This document shows positions 20,963-29,808 of a stretch of DNA of 53,880 nt, in pieces. Under the pieces are notes generated by a model. That model made no database searches, was not told where the DNA came from, and worked only from the letters and a program-made list of their open reading frames with translations. The DNA is from an uncultured Bacteroidota bacterium (GTDB taxonomy: Bacteria > Bacteroidota > Bacteroidia > Bacteroidales > FEN-979): positions 1 through 53,880 of the forward strand of contig CALMDO010000251.1 in assembly GCA_937862805.1 (NCBI GenBank), written 5' to 3'. Each line of letters opens with the position of its first letter. Within the stretch, counting starts at the first letter, position 1. The translations under genes and the position numbers were made by a program.

Positions 20963-22083
20963 GGCGAAACTTTGTCAACAGATTCTATGAGTTTTTCAGC
21001 AACATAAACCAGTTGTTCATCGGTCAACCCGATCCAGGTCGGCAGGCTGATGCCTTCCCTGGCAATGACTTCAGTATTAGGGTATTCGCCCCTGGCATAC
21101 CGGGGATCCTGGTAAAAAGGCATTTGGTGAATGGGATAAAAAACAGGGCGGGTGTCGATGCCCTCTTCTTTCAGCAGAGCCATGACCGCATCTCTTTGTT
21201 CATAGCCGAAACCATCGATCCTCAAGGTAAAGATCCAGTTGACATTTTGTTGGCTATGGTTCTCCTGGAAAATGAATCGATCATTTCCCCGGAGGGTTTC
21301 CATGTAAACATTAAAAAGATGGTCCCTTTTCGCGAGCAAGCCGTCCAGCTGTTCCAACTGGGCTAAACCTATGGCTGCTTGCATGTTGGTCATCCGGTAG
21401 TTGAAACCAAGGTGGTCGTACCAGTACTTTTTACCGCGGTTCATGCCGTGGTCACGGAGAATCCGCATTCTTTCGGCCAGTTCATCATCATCGGTGATGC
21501 ACATGCCCCCTTCACCGGTGGTGATCACTTTGTTTCCAAAAAAACTGAAACAGGCTATTTTCCCAAAAGTTCCAATGCGCCGTCCACGATATAGCGCTCC
21601 CAACGCTTCGGCGCAATCTTCGATCACCACCAGTTTCCGGGTATCGGCCAGTTCGATGATTTCCTCCATCCTGGCAGGGTTTCCGTAAAGGTGAACCGGG
21701 AGGAGGGCCCGGGTGCGTGGGGTGATCCTTTCAGCGATGGCAACCGGACTGATGTTCCAATCATCGTTTTCCACGTCGGTCAACACCGGTGCGGCTCCGC
21801 AGTACCTGACACTGTTGGAGGTGGCGATAAAAGTCAGATCAGGGACCAGGACTTCATCTTCCTTTCCGATCCCTGCAGCAGCCAGTGCAAGGTGAAGGGC
21901 GATGGTGCCGTTGTGAGTGGCAATGCCATGTTTCACCCCGTGATAGGCTGCAAATGATTGTTCAAAACGCTCGATGTATTTTCCGATAGAGCTGATCCAA
22001 CCGCTTTCCAGGGCATCGTTCACGTACTTCTTTTCATTCCCCAGGAAAGTGGGTTGTGCGATATTGATTGGTTTTTTTACCAT
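20959..22083 (-). CDS. DegT/DnrJ/EryC1/StrS-family PLP aminotransferase
   Basis: 374 residues. Transfers an amino group to a keto-sugar nucleotide, typical in making 4-amino-4,6-dideoxy sugars (perosamine/PseC-like). Motifs: T-H-N-G-T-I-A-L-H-L-A near 56-66, V-I-E-D-C-A-E-A-L-G with D156, and the PLP lysine K185 in S-F-F-G-N-K-V-I-T-T-G-E-G-G. The start ATG follows the stop of the upstream GT-C gene directly (TGA-ATG), and the last four bases overlap the next gene. No dedicated dehydratase is in the operon, so the keto-sugar substrate must come from elsewhere. Confidence 0.92.
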
Positions 22084-23673
22084 TCAGTCTTTAATGGTTT
22101 CTTCAGGAATAAGGGCGGCATTTCTGTAAATAAAGATACGGCGGTTTTTGTTTACCGGATTCAACCAATGTACAAAACGGTCGATGAATCCCGGTTCAAT
22201 GGTGGTTTCATAGACCAGGCGGGGAAAATAAACCCTTGCTTTTTCCACCAGTGGCCGGATGTTTTTGTCCCCGGTAAAAAGGATAAAACGCGGAGGTTGG
22301 TAACATGGAAGGGCCGCGGTGGCCAGGATAGAATCTGCACTCAGGTCTTTGCTTATCTCACTATAACATAAAGGCCATTGATTCAGGTAAAACTTAGGCA
22401 TCAATTCCGGATCGTTGTGTTCATCAACAACAGCAATGGCTTTAATATCACTGTATTTGGATAGGTAAGTCATGGCTTCAACACGGGCCTTTTTAGAGTA
22501 AGTAAAAGAGAATACCACCAGCAAAATGGTATTGATCACCCAGAAAAAGATCCAGCAGGAGTGAAGCAAAACGCGATGTTTCTTCCAGAAAGTTGAACAG
22601 TTGACAAATTCCTCCCAACCGGAGACGCCCACAAGGATCAGGAAGGGGATCATGGGGAGAATGAACCGTTCCTGTTTGTTGGGAAAATATGAATGAAAGA
22701 TGAAAAACAGCATGACCGGAACAAAGATGATCAGGTACTTTTTCCATTTCCTGGCGAATCCGTACATCAGGAAGAGGCTTACCGGTGGGATCAACAACCC
22801 TCCGATGGTGAGGAAATAGTTGTACCAGGGCAGGGATATATAATCGTTACGTTCGGTAAAGCAAACATCGACATAGGCCAGCATTTCCGCAAAAGGTTTT
22901 CCCCAGATAAAATAATCAATACCTCCCTGGATCAGCACCACCATGAAAACAGATCCCAGTGTCAGGGCTATCAATTCTCTCCATTTTTTTTGAAAGAGGA
23001 TAACGATCCCGGCTCCCAATGGGAAGAAAACAGTCTGCGGCCGGATGTTAAACGCCAGCCCGAAAAAAAATCCTGCCACGAAAAACGAGAGAAAGAGGGA
23101 TTTTCTCTTTCGGTCTCCCAACATCATCCAATACGCCAGCATTAAAAACGGAATGGATGTCATTTCTACCAGATTTCGGACGCTCATCCAGGGCATGAAC
23201 CAAAGGATGGCCAGGAGCAAACCGGTGATCCGGGCAACTTTTTTCCCTTCCAACTGTTCGGCAAGCCGGTAGCCGACCCAGACTGTGATAAGCGACAAGC
23301 AACCGTGAAGAAACCTTACGATTAACATCTTAACCTGAGGGTCGCTAACCCCGGTCAGGTTCAGCAAAGAAAATAGAAGATAGTGGAGGCCGGGGTAAAA
23401 GAAATTATGACCTGTGGGGCCATGGTTGAGTTTGCTGCCCGGAAGCCAGTCGTTGTAATCGTGGCCGGCAGTCCAGGAACCCGATGATTCAATTACGATG
23501 AAATGATCGTCGAACATTCCCCAGCCTTTGGCAAAGATCACGGCGATCATCCGGAAGATCACTGACAGTAACATAATCAGTACCAGCGGTTGTTCTTCCC
23601 AATATTTTTTTAACCTTGAAATCATAGGGTCAAACAATTGTTGATTGATGCTTTGTTTCTTTTGTTCAGGCAA
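22084..23673 (-). CDS. GT-C membrane glycosyltransferase (GT22/Alg9-like)
   Basis: 529 residues with about ten membrane helices. An early loop has F-D-D-H-F-I-V (about 54-60), a D-D/E-H catalytic pattern of GT-C enzymes, and a later loop has S-Y-F-P-N-K-Q-E-R-F-I-L-P-M-I-P, close to the H-K-E-x-R-F signature of the Alg9/PIG-B family. GT-C enzymes use polyprenyl-phosphate sugars on the outer side of the membrane, in agreement with the DPM1-like gene two places down. The C-terminus (about 400-529) is soluble. Acceptor unknown: protein, lipid or polysaccharide. It overlaps the universal stress gene by eight bases. Confidence 0.8.
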   Translation of the reverse strand: MPEQKKQSINQQLFDPMISRLKKYWEEQPLVLIMLLSVIFRMIAVIFAKGWGMFDDHFIVIESSGSWTAGHDYNDWLPGSKLNHGPTGHNFFYPGLHYLLFSLLNLTGVSDPQVKMLIVRFLHGCLSLITVWVGYRLAEQLEGKKVARITGLLLAILWFMPWMSVRNLVEMTSIPFLMLAYWMMLGDRKRKSLFLSFFVAGFFFGLAFNIRPQTVFFPLGAGIVILFQKKWRELIALTLGSVFMVVLIQGGIDYFIWGKPFAEMLAYVDVCFTERNDYISLPWYNYFLTIGGLLIPPVSLFLMYGFARKWKKYLIIFVPVMLFFIFHSYFPNKQERFILPMIPFLILVGVSGWEEFVNCSTFWKKHRVLLHSCWIFFWVINTILLVVFSFTYSKKARVEAMTYLSKYSDIKAIAVVDEHNDPELMPKFYLNQWPLCYSEISKDLSADSILATAALPCYQPPRFILFTGDKNIRPLVEKARVYFPRLVYETTIEPGFIDRFVHWLNPVNKNRRIFIYRNAALIPEETIKD

Positions 23674-24547
23674 GCATCACCCATTCGTAATAGTAATAAC
23701 CGTAATCGACCGGGTTAATGCACATGACCGGTATTTGTGCCTCGTTAAACATCAGGCGTTCACTCCATGCCGAGAGGCTGAAACCCGGGAGATCCATGTT
23801 GGGGCGGGTGATCATCAGGATCAAATCCGAATGTTTGTAAACTGCATACGAAATCACCTGTTCTGCAAATCCACCTGGTTTTTCAGCGTGTGTGATGGTA
23901 TAGGGAATTTTTTCTTCATCCAATATATCCGTGATCTGTTTGGTCATGACGAGAATCCTGTGGTTCAGGGCAGCATCTTTTTCCTGGCTTAGGAACAGGT
24001 TCACTTCCGATTTGAACAGTTTTGCCATAAGTTTGGCCCAGGGTACGGCCTGACGGGGTTCCAAGTCATTGCTCACGGGAAAAACGAGGTTTTGGTAACC
24101 CTCCCTGAAAGAGCGTTTCTGAACAACTACCACGGGAATAGGTGATTCAGCGACCACTTTCATCGCATAGCTCCCAAAAACGTGCTGTAATCCCTTTTTC
24201 CCGTGGGTTCCCAGGATCATCAGGTTGGCTTTGATTTGTTTCGTCACTTCAGTGATGGTGGTAAAAATGCTCCCTTCCACTGCCATGGTGTCAACCGGCA
24301 GTTCGTACTTTTTTTCATAGTACTTTTTGTACTCTTTGAGCCGCCATTCAACATAGTCAACCCCTACATTTTTTTTCTTCAGCGAGGCTTTGGTTTCATT
24401 GTTGATAATGTGGAGGATGCACACTGAATAGCCCAAAAACCTTGCCAGTTTCACACCATGGGAGATGGCGTTTCCGCATACTTCCGAAAAATCGGTCGGA
24501 ATCAGTACGACATTGTTGTAATTGGATTTTTGCTGTTGCTGGGACAT
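23666..24547 (-). CDS. Tandem universal stress protein
   Basis: 293 residues, two UspA folds. The first begins V-V-L-I-P-T-D-F-S-E-V-C (about 13-24) and ends with the nucleotide-binding G-T-H-G-K-K-G-L-Q-H-V-F-G-S motif; the second is weaker (Q-N-L-V-F-P-V-S-N) and lacks the G-x2-G-x9-G-S motif. UspA proteins bind ATP and raise stress tolerance. It is the first gene of the glycosylation/ligA run, overlapping the GT-C gene by eight bases, an unusual partner that may reflect co-transcription rather than function. Confidence 0.9.
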   Translation of the reverse strand: MSQQQQKSNYNNVVLIPTDFSEVCGNAISHGVKLARFLGYSVCILHIINNETKASLKKKNVGVDYVEWRLKEYKKYYEKKYELPVDTMAVEGSIFTTITEVTKQIKANLMILGTHGKKGLQHVFGSYAMKVVAESPIPVVVVQKRSFREGYQNLVFPVSNDLEPRQAVPWAKLMAKLFKSEVNLFLSQEKDAALNHRILVMTKQITDILDEEKIPYTITHAEKPGGFAEQVISYAVYKHSDLILMITRPNMDLPGFSLSAWSERLMFNEAQIPVMCINPVDYGYYYYEWVMLA

Positions 24548-24593
24548 GATGGGAAAAAGTTAGGTTAATTTAATGGATTCCTGACTCTGAATA

Positions 24594-25178
24594 TTAGTGT
24601 TTCATCATTTCTGTAATCTGACGAAGTGTCCTGAGTTTTTTTTCATTCCTCAGCAGGTTGGCTGAGGCGGTATAATACCGGTGATCCCCCAGAAATTTTA
24701 CCTGTATTTTGAACCATTCTTCCAAAGTAGATTCGAGGATACCGAGGTTTTTCCATTCCAGTTGCAGCTGGAAGGAATGAATGAAAAAATCATCCCTGCC
24801 CAGATAGTCCAGATCAGCATCGCAAAGGATTTGTTCTGCAAGGGTTGCCGCTTGTTGAGGCAATCGGGTAACCAGGATCAATCCTGCAATTGTCTCTGTT
24901 TCATCGGGGAGGTAACCGAACTTAGGAAGCGTCTCCCTTGCGATGGAAACCGAGCTGTTTTCATGGTCTTTATAACGGATCAGAATACCCGCATCATGGA
25001 AAAGCGCTGCTGTTTCAAGCAGTCGAAGCAGGTTGCCGTTGACATTTTCCAATTGTGCAAACCTGCGGCATGCATCCAATACGTCAAGTGTATGGTCAAC
25101 GCTATGGTAACTAAATTCTTTTGCCAATTCATTTTTCAAACGGTTCACAATATAATCATGAGCCCCTATGAAATCCAT
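24594..25178 (-). CDS. HD-domain metal-dependent phosphohydrolase-like protein
   Basis: 194 residues. The HD motif A-A-L-F-H-D-A-G (about 57-64) is accompanied by an upstream histidine in H-S-V-D-H-T-L (about 25-31) and a downstream D in C-D-A-D-L-D-Y-L (about 118-125), the three metal ligands positions of the superfamily. HD enzymes cleave nucleotide or cyclic-nucleotide phosphoesters; substrate unknown. It is transcribed alone; 46 bases separate it from the stress gene and 46 from rpe. Confidence 0.82.
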   Translation of the reverse strand: MDFIGAHDYIVNRLKNELAKEFSYHSVDHTLDVLDACRRFAQLENVNGNLLRLLETAALFHDAGILIRYKDHENSSVSIARETLPKFGYLPDETETIAGLILVTRLPQQAATLAEQILCDADLDYLGRDDFFIHSFQLQLEWKNLGILESTLEEWFKIQVKFLGDHRYYTASANLLRNEKKLRTLRQITEMMKH

Positions 25179-25224
25179 AGCTTCGTTTTTTTTGTAAAAA
25201 TAGTAAAAAATAGAAATGCAAAGA

Positions 25225-25896
25225 TCAAACGTGGAGATTCTTCATTCTTCGGATAACCGACAAGGGTTCCCGGGAACGAAAGATCGCGTTTCCTGCCACC
25301 AGGATGCCGGCTCCTGCCTTAACCAGTGCGCCTGCATTTGAAAGATCGACTCCGCCATCGACCTGGATCAGCGGGGTTGCATTTTTCTTCGCGCAGAGTT
25401 CGCGCAATTCAGTTAGTTTTTCGTAGGTGCTTTCGATGAATTTTTGTCCGCCAAATCCTGGATTTACTGACATGATCAAGACCAGGTCAGCTTCACGGAT
25501 GACTTCTCCCAGGAGGCTGACCGGAGAGTGAGGATTAAGTACTACCCCGGCGCGGGCTCCCGTTTTTTTTATGAAGTCTAAGGTCCGGTGAAGATGAGGG
25601 CATGTTTCGTAGTGAACGCTGATCACCGAGGCCCCTGCTTCTCGGAAACGGTGGATATAACGATCGGGATCGATGATCATCAGATGAACATCCAAAGGTT
25701 TTTGAGCTGCTTCCGAGATTTTTTCAACAACGGGAAAGCCAAAGGAGAGGTTGGGGACAAATACCCCGTCCATAATGTCAAGGTGAAACCAATCGGCTTC
25801 ACTCCCGTTGATCATTCGTATCTCACTGTCTAAATGCAGGAAATCGGCAGCAAGCAATGAAGGAGCGACAAGAACCGGTTCCTGGTTCCTGCTCAT
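25225..25896 (-). CDS. rpe: Ribulose-phosphate 3-epimerase
   Basis: 223 residues, full-length TIM barrel of the non-oxidative pentose phosphate pathway. Motifs: S-L-L-A-A-D-F (13-19), [14 protein letters not shown] (metal H and D, about 36-49), [13 protein letters not shown] (about 139-151) and V-D-G-G-V. The start overlaps the end of the primary sigma-factor gene by four bases (ATGA type), so the two are probably translated together. Confidence 0.96.
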   Translation of the reverse strand: MSRNQEPVLVAPSLLAADFLHLDSEIRMINGSEADWFHLDIMDGVFVPNLSFGFPVVEKISEAAQKPLDVHLMIIDPDRYIHRFREAGASVISVHYETCPHLHRTLDFIKKTGARAGVVLNPHSPVSLLGEVIREADLVLIMSVNPGFGGQKFIESTYEKLTELRELCAKKNATPLIQVDGGVDLSNAGALVKAGAGILVAGNAIFRSREPLSVIRRMKNLHV

Positions 25897-26756
25897 CCCA
25901 GGTAGGTTTTAAGGATTTTGCTGCGAGAGGTATGTTTCAGCCTGCGGATGGCTTTTTCCTTGATCTGACGGACCCTCTCACGGGTAAGGTCGAATTTTTC
26001 GCCGATCTCTTCGAGGGTCATCGGATGGCTTCCGTTCAGACCGAAATAGAGGCGAATCACATCGGCTTCCCGCTGTGTCAGCGTCGATACGGCCCTTTCG
26101 ATCTCCCTTTTGAGCGATTCATAGAGCAACCCGTTATCCGGAGTGGTATTCTCTTCGCTGCGAAGGACATCGTACATGGTGTTGTCTTCATCCTGTATCA
26201 AAGGGGCATCCATAGAAACGTGCCGACCCGAATTCCGCATTGATTCTTTCACTTCATTCTCGGAAACCTCCAGTAAAGTGGCAATTTCTCCGGCATTGGG
26301 TTCCCGTTCGTACTGCTGTTCAAGCTGGGCGTATGCTTTATTGATCTTATTGATCGATCCTATTTTATTGAGTGGTAATCGTACTATTCTTGACTGTTCA
26401 GCGAGCGCTTGCAGGATCGACTGGCGGATCCACCATACGGCATAAGAGATGAATTTGAATCCGCGGGTTTCGTCAAACCGTTGGGCTGCTTTGATAAGGC
26501 CCAGGTTTCCTTCGTTGATCAGGTCAGGAAGGCTCAATCCCTGGTTCTGATATTGTTTAGAGACAGAAACGACAAACCGGAGGTTGGCTTTGGTAAGTTT
26601 TTCCAGGGCGACCATGTCCCCCTGTTTAATCCGCTGTGCCAGTGCTACTTCCTCGTCAGCCGTGATCAATTCAACCTTCCCGATCTCCTGTAAATATTTA
26701 TCCAGGGAAGCGGTTTCGCGGTTGGTAACCTGTTTTGTGATTTTTAACTGCCTCAT
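25893..26756 (-). CDS. rpoD: Primary sigma factor (RpoD/SigA, short Bacteroidota type)
   Basis: 287 residues, the length typical of Bacteroidota housekeeping sigma, which lacks the long region 1.1 of proteobacterial RpoD. Region 1.2 has L-D-K-Y-L-Q-E-I-G (18-26); region 2 has [11 protein letters not shown] and [10 protein letters not shown]; region 3 V-S-M-D-A-P; region 4 has [14 protein letters not shown] and [11 protein letters not shown]. It directs transcription from TTTG/TAnnTTTG promoters, which are seen across this window. Overlaps rpe by four bases. Confidence 0.96.
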   Translation of the reverse strand: MRQLKITKQVTNRETASLDKYLQEIGKVELITADEEVALAQRIKQGDMVALEKLTKANLRFVVSVSKQYQNQGLSLPDLINEGNLGLIKAAQRFDETRGFKFISYAVWWIRQSILQALAEQSRIVRLPLNKIGSINKINKAYAQLEQQYEREPNAGEIATLLEVSENEVKESMRNSGRHVSMDAPLIQDEDNTMYDVLRSEENTTPDNGLLYESLKREIERAVSTLTQREADVIRLYFGLNGSHPMTLEEIGEKFDLTRERVRQIKEKAIRRLKHTSRSKILKTYLG

Positions 26757-26826
26757 GGGATTCTGAAATATATTAAGAGCGAATGAAAGGGTTTACGTAA
26801 AAATCGGGATGAAGGTTACATTTTCC

Positions 26827-29058
26827 CTATCTGCGTGGTCCGCGATGGTCTCCGCCGTGTGATCTGTCACGGTCGTTTCCGCGCTCCTGGCCTCCTTCCC
26901 GGCGGCCCTCGTTGCGACGCTCCGGAGCCCGTTCAACATAGCCTTCTGGTTTAGGAATCAAGGCTCTGCGCGAAAGTTTCAATTTTCCTGATTTGGGATC
27001 CACTTCGATGAGCTTCACTTCCACTTCATCTCCTACTTTCAACGCATCTTCCACCTTTTCCAATCTTTTCCAATCGATCTCAGAGATGTGTAACAGCCCG
27101 TCCTGATTGGGTAAAATCTCGATAAAGGCGCCAAAGGGTTGAATGTTTTTCACTTTTCCGCGGTAAATTTCTCCCACTTCGGGAACCGATGCGATCCGTT
27201 TGATTTTTTCGATTACTTTATCGCGGGCTTCCAGGTTGTCAGCAACGATATCCACGACACCGAAGTCGCCGACTTCTTCGATCACGATGGTGGTACCGGT
27301 TTCGCGTTGCATCTCCTGGATTACTTTTCCTCCGGGGCCGATGATGGCGCCTATGAATTCTTTAGGCACTTTGATCTGGGTGATCCTCGGAACAAAAGGT
27401 TTATAATCGTCACGTGGAACAGCAATGGTTTTCTCTATTTCGCCCAGGATGTGGAGCCTGCCTCTGCGCGCCTGGTCAAGCGCTTCCGCGAGAATTTCGT
27501 AGGATAATCCATCCACTTTGATGTCCATCTGGCAGGCAGTGATTCCGTCGCGGGTGCCGCATACTTTGAAATCCATGTCTCCCAGGTGATCTTCATCCCC
27601 GAGGATATCTGAAAGCACGATGTACCGTTTGTTGTCGGTGATCAGGCCCATTGCGATGCCGCTGACCGGTTTAAGAATCTTTACACCGGCATCCATCAGG
27701 GCCATGGTTCCGGCACAAACCGTAGCCATGGAGGAAGAGCCATTGGATTCGAGAATGTCTGATACGACACGGATGGTGTAGAGATTATCTGGTCCCTGGG
27801 GAATCATGTTTTTTAAAGCCCGCAAAGCGAGGTTTCCGTGACCGATTTCCCTGCGGCCTGTACTTCTTATGGGTTTCACTTCGCCGGTGGCAAAGGAGGG
27901 AAAATTGTAATGAAGGATGAAGTTTACGGTTTCTTCGATTACTGCCCCGTCGATGATCTGAGCGTCCAGTTTGGTGCCAAGGGTTACAGTGGTCAGCGAC
28001 TGGGTCTCACCACGGGTGAAAATGGCTGAACCATGGGCTGCAGGCAGGTAATCGACTTCTGACCAGATGGGTCGGATTTGGTCAGGAGCTCTCCCGTCCA
28101 CCCTTCGGCGGTTATCCAGTGTAGCATTGCGGATAGCCTCTTTTTCAGTCTCATGGAAATAGCGGCTGATCATCGCGCTTTTCTCCTCTTTTTCTTCCTC
28201 GGCAAGGGTTGATACAAAGGTTTCAAGAATGGCATCCAGTGTCGATTTCCGCTCCTGTTTGTTGGCCAAACCTTTGGAGGCCATCTCATAGATCTGTTGA
28301 TAAGTAGCCGTTCTCAACCGCTCTTTGAAAGCGGGGTCGTTCACTTCATGGCAGTATTCTCTTTTCATGGATGATTTTTCAACCATGGCGGCCAATTCCA
28401 ATTGGGCACGGCATTGATCTTTAATCGCTTCATGTGCTGCTTTGAGGGCATCAATCATGTCTTTCTCAGAGACCTCTTTCATTTCGCCTTCCACCATCAC
28501 GATATTGTCAAGCGAAGCAGCCACCATCAGGTCGATGTCCGATTCGGCCATTACCTGCACGGTAGGGTTTATCACGAACTGGCCATTGACACGTCCCACC
28601 CTGACTTCGGAAATGGGGCCGTGAAAGGGGATATCACTCACTGCCAGTGCTGAGGAAGCTGCCAGGCAGGCCAATGCATCGGGTAATACGTTTTTATCGG
28701 CGGAGATGAGGGTAACGATAACCTGTACCTCTGCATGAAAATCATCGGGAAAGAGGGGCCGGAGGGCACGGTCCACTAAACGGGAGATGAGAACCTCATA
28801 ATCGGAAGGGCGGGTTTCCCGCTTGAAAAAACCGCCGGGAAATCGCCCTGCAGCAGCATATTTCTCGCGGTATTCCACGCTCAGGGGCATGAAATCCACG
28901 TTTTCTTTAGCCTCTTTGACTGCTACCACAGTGGCCAGCAGCATGGTGTCACCCATTTTAACAACCACTGATCCGTCTGCCTGTTTGGCAAGTTTTCCGG
29001 TTTCCAGGGTGATCTCCCTGCCGTCGGCAAGGTTGAACTTTTTCGTTATTCCATTCAT
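26827..29058 (-). CDS. pnp: Polyribonucleotide nucleotidyltransferase (PNPase)
   Basis: 743 residues. 3'-to-5' phosphorolytic exoribonuclease of the RNA degradosome. Two RNase PH domains are separated by a helical region; motifs include [14 protein letters not shown] (about 79-92) and G-A-R-D... region [13 protein letters not shown] (about 491-503), followed by a KH domain (I-I-G-P-G-G-K, about 568-574) and an S1 domain ([11 protein letters not shown], about 638-648). The C-terminal 40 residues are a charged R/G-rich tail of the kind often seen in RNA-binding proteins of this phylum. Downstream of rpsO as in many bacteria. Confidence 0.97.
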   Translation of the reverse strand: MNGITKKFNLADGREITLETGKLAKQADGSVVVKMGDTMLLATVVAVKEAKENVDFMPLSVEYREKYAAAGRFPGGFFKRETRPSDYEVLISRLVDRALRPLFPDDFHAEVQVIVTLISADKNVLPDALACLAASSALAVSDIPFHGPISEVRVGRVNGQFVINPTVQVMAESDIDLMVAASLDNIVMVEGEMKEVSEKDMIDALKAAHEAIKDQCRAQLELAAMVEKSSMKREYCHEVNDPAFKERLRTATYQQIYEMASKGLANKQERKSTLDAILETFVSTLAEEEKEEKSAMISRYFHETEKEAIRNATLDNRRRVDGRAPDQIRPIWSEVDYLPAAHGSAIFTRGETQSLTTVTLGTKLDAQIIDGAVIEETVNFILHYNFPSFATGEVKPIRSTGRREIGHGNLALRALKNMIPQGPDNLYTIRVVSDILESNGSSSMATVCAGTMALMDAGVKILKPVSGIAMGLITDNKRYIVLSDILGDEDHLGDMDFKVCGTRDGITACQMDIKVDGLSYEILAEALDQARRGRLHILGEIEKTIAVPRDDYKPFVPRITQIKVPKEFIGAIIGPGGKVIQEMQRETGTTIVIEEVGDFGVVDIVADNLEARDKVIEKIKRIASVPEVGEIYRGKVKNIQPFGAFIEILPNQDGLLHISEIDWKRLEKVEDALKVGDEVEVKLIEVDPKSGKLKLSRRALIPKPEGYVERAPERRNEGRREGGQERGNDRDRSHGGDHRGPRR

Positions 29059-29081
29059 TGGTTACGTTCTGTCAGATATTA

Positions 29082-29108
29082 AAAGAGGCAATGATCCATT
29101 GCCTCTTT
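29082..29108 (-). terminator. Rho-independent terminator or processing hairpin between rpsO and pnp
   Basis: Perfect 12-base arms (AAAGAGGCAATG / CATTGCCTCTTT) with a three-base loop; on the minus strand the stem is followed by a short run of T. It lies 22 bases after the rpsO stop and 23 before the pnp start, and may attenuate readthrough into pnp. Confidence 0.75.
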
Positions 29109-29130
29109 GTTCCATATTTCGGAAATTAAT

Positions 29131-29400
29131 TTATTTACGGATACCGAGTTTTTTGATGATGGCACGGTACCGTTCTATATCTTTGGCTTTAAGATAATCA
29201 AGAAGTCTTCTGCGTTTACCTACCATGATCACCAATGAACGCTTGGTAACCATGTCTTTTTTATTCACTTTCTGGTGTTCGGTCAGGTGCAGGATTTTCA
29301 TGGTGAACATCGCGATCTGGGCTTCAGTGGAGCCACTGTCGAATTCCGACTTACCATATTCCTTGAACGATTGCTTCTTTACTTCAGGGGCTAAATTCAT
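29131..29400 (-). CDS. rpsO: 30S ribosomal protein S15
   Basis: 89 residues, normal length. Core motifs G-S-T-E-A-Q-I-A (about 23-30), L-T-E-H-Q-K-V-N-K-K-D (about 40-50) and L-V-I-M-V-G-K-R-R-R-L-L-D-Y-L-K (58-73) bind 16S rRNA and S6/S18 during early assembly. It precedes pnp on the same strand, the classical S15-PNPase order, with the hairpin between them and a well-formed promoter upstream. Confidence 0.98.
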   Translation of the reverse strand: MNLAPEVKKQSFKEYGKSEFDSGSTEAQIAMFTMKILHLTEHQKVNKKDMVTKRSLVIMVGKRRRLLDYLKAKDIERYRAIIKKLGIRK

Positions 29401-29455
29401 TGTGTTCTATCGTGTTTCTTAATAAATTTGTAATTCGGCTGTAAAAAACGGGATG

Positions 29456-29486
29456 CAAAGGTATGAAAATCTTTTCTAAATACAAA
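29456..29486 (-). promoter_or_regulatory. Complete -33/-7 promoter of rpsO
   Basis: On the minus strand TTTG (29483-29486) is followed after exactly 19 bases by TACCTTTG (29456-29463), the ideal Bacteroidota arrangement. The implied leader is about 45 bases. This is the best-formed promoter in the window. Confidence 0.8.
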
Positions 29487-29509
29487 TGCCACAGCTAAAA
29501 TTTGTATTT
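29478..29509. repeat. Inverted repeat between rpsO and the aldehyde-dehydrogenase locus
   Basis: AAATACAAA (29478-29486) and TTTGTATTT (29501-29509) form perfect nine-base arms 14 bases apart. The left arm overlaps the rpsO -33 box and the right arm overlaps a plus-strand TATTTTTG box, so a protein bound here would touch both divergent promoters. Low sequence complexity means chance is possible. Confidence 0.4.
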
Positions 29510-29512
29510 TTG
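29505..29512 (+). promoter_or_regulatory. -7 promoter box upstream of the SDR remnant and aldehyde dehydrogenase
   Basis: TATTTTTG, an exact TAnnTTTG match, 21 bases before the ATG at 29534; it probably now drives the aldehyde dehydrogenase gene through the remnant. Confidence 0.45.
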
Positions 29513-29533
29513 AACTGACATGAATCGAAAAGC

Positions 29534-29785
29534 ATGACAAAAATACGCAATAATACCGTACCGGTGACCGGCGGAGCAAGGGGAACAGGTCGGTTGATGG
29601 GTGAGATGAGGGCTCTGCACCATGAAGTCCATTCCTGCCTGGTGGATGTTGGTAAACCGGAAGAAGTGAGATCGACTGCAATGAAAGTTAAAAAGGAGAC
29701 GGGCAGAGTCGATTCCATGAAAGGATGTACAGGTTCGGCGAAACCACCGGATGTTATTCCTCCAAAAGACCAAACAAAACCTTGA
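29534..29785 (+). pseudogene. Collapsed short-chain dehydrogenase (SDR) gene
   Basis: An 83-residue open frame that looks like an SDR with large internal deletions. It opens with V-T-G-G-A-R-G-T-G-R-L-M-G-E, the Rossmann T-G-x3-G-x-G loop of SDRs, then jumps to V-D-V-G-K-P-E-E-V-R-S-T-A-M-K-V-K, which in normal SDRs lies about 40 residues later, and to T-G-R-V-D just before the point where N-N-A-G should follow. The N-N-A-G motif, the catalytic S-Y-K and the remaining two-thirds of the protein are missing. Its promoter and start are kept, and the frame ends 23 bases before the aldehyde dehydrogenase, the usual partner of such alcohol dehydrogenases. Confidence 0.65.
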
Positions 29786-29808
29786 CTTAATCCCAACCCG
29801 ACCCTGCC

